A stretch of DNA of 6,289 bases. Source: Chloroflexota bacterium. GTDB taxonomy: Bacteria > Chloroflexota > Dehalococcoidia > Lucifugimonadales > Australimonadaceae. Location: NCBI GenBank assembly GCA_027625205.1, contig JAQBVZ010000046.1:1-6289 (forward strand). The letters run 5' to 3'. Shown piece by piece: positions 6,282 to 6,289 of the stretch; position 1 is the first letter of the stretch, and the number at the start of each line of letters is the position of its first letter. Under the pieces are notes generated by a model, which worked only from the letters and a program-made list of their open reading frames with translations, did not search any database and had not been told where the DNA came from. The position numbers and the translations under genes are program-made.

Positions 6282-6289
6282 AAGGCTGA

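Overview
The window is an ordinary-looking bacterial housekeeping segment and holds no mobile element, phage, CRISPR or defence locus. The coding DNA is moderately GC-rich. Protein style points to Chloroflexota, probably Dehalococcoidia or SAR202-like: the DnaA N-terminus (LWTAALGRLQLQVTRPSFDTWL), the Obg GPPNAGKST loop, and the GyrB start ATTGKSALETIMTTLHAGGKF. This placement is by eye and is moderately confident at best.

Layout, left to right: a 5'-truncated gyrB on the + strand (1-2150) runs to its natural stop. An 85-bp gap follows, holding a perfect 15-bp-arm inverted repeat that probably terminates transcription from both sides. Next is a tight minus-strand group: pyrE (2236-2826), nadD (2849-3472) and obgE (3474-4751), transcribed obgE, nadD, pyrE. 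Upstream of obgE is a 147-bp intergenic region with a very AT-rich core (about 23% GC over 99 bp), short tandem repeats and a GC-rich hairpin. Then dnaA (4899-6281, minus strand) reaches almost to the right edge.

The genes cover initiation of replication (DnaA), DNA supercoiling (GyrB), ribosome assembly and stress signalling (Obg), NAD synthesis (NadD) and pyrimidine synthesis (PyrE). All minus-strand genes converge on gyrB. dnaN and recF, often found between dnaA and gyrB, are absent here.

The points worth a second look are sequence-level: non-consensus residues in the DnaA DNA-recognition motif, substitutions in the G3 and G4 motifs of Obg, an altered PRPP loop in PyrE, an Asp-to-Glu change plus a large E. 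coli-type insertion in GyrB, and the repeat-bearing AT-rich island between dnaA and obgE. No previously undescribed system was found.
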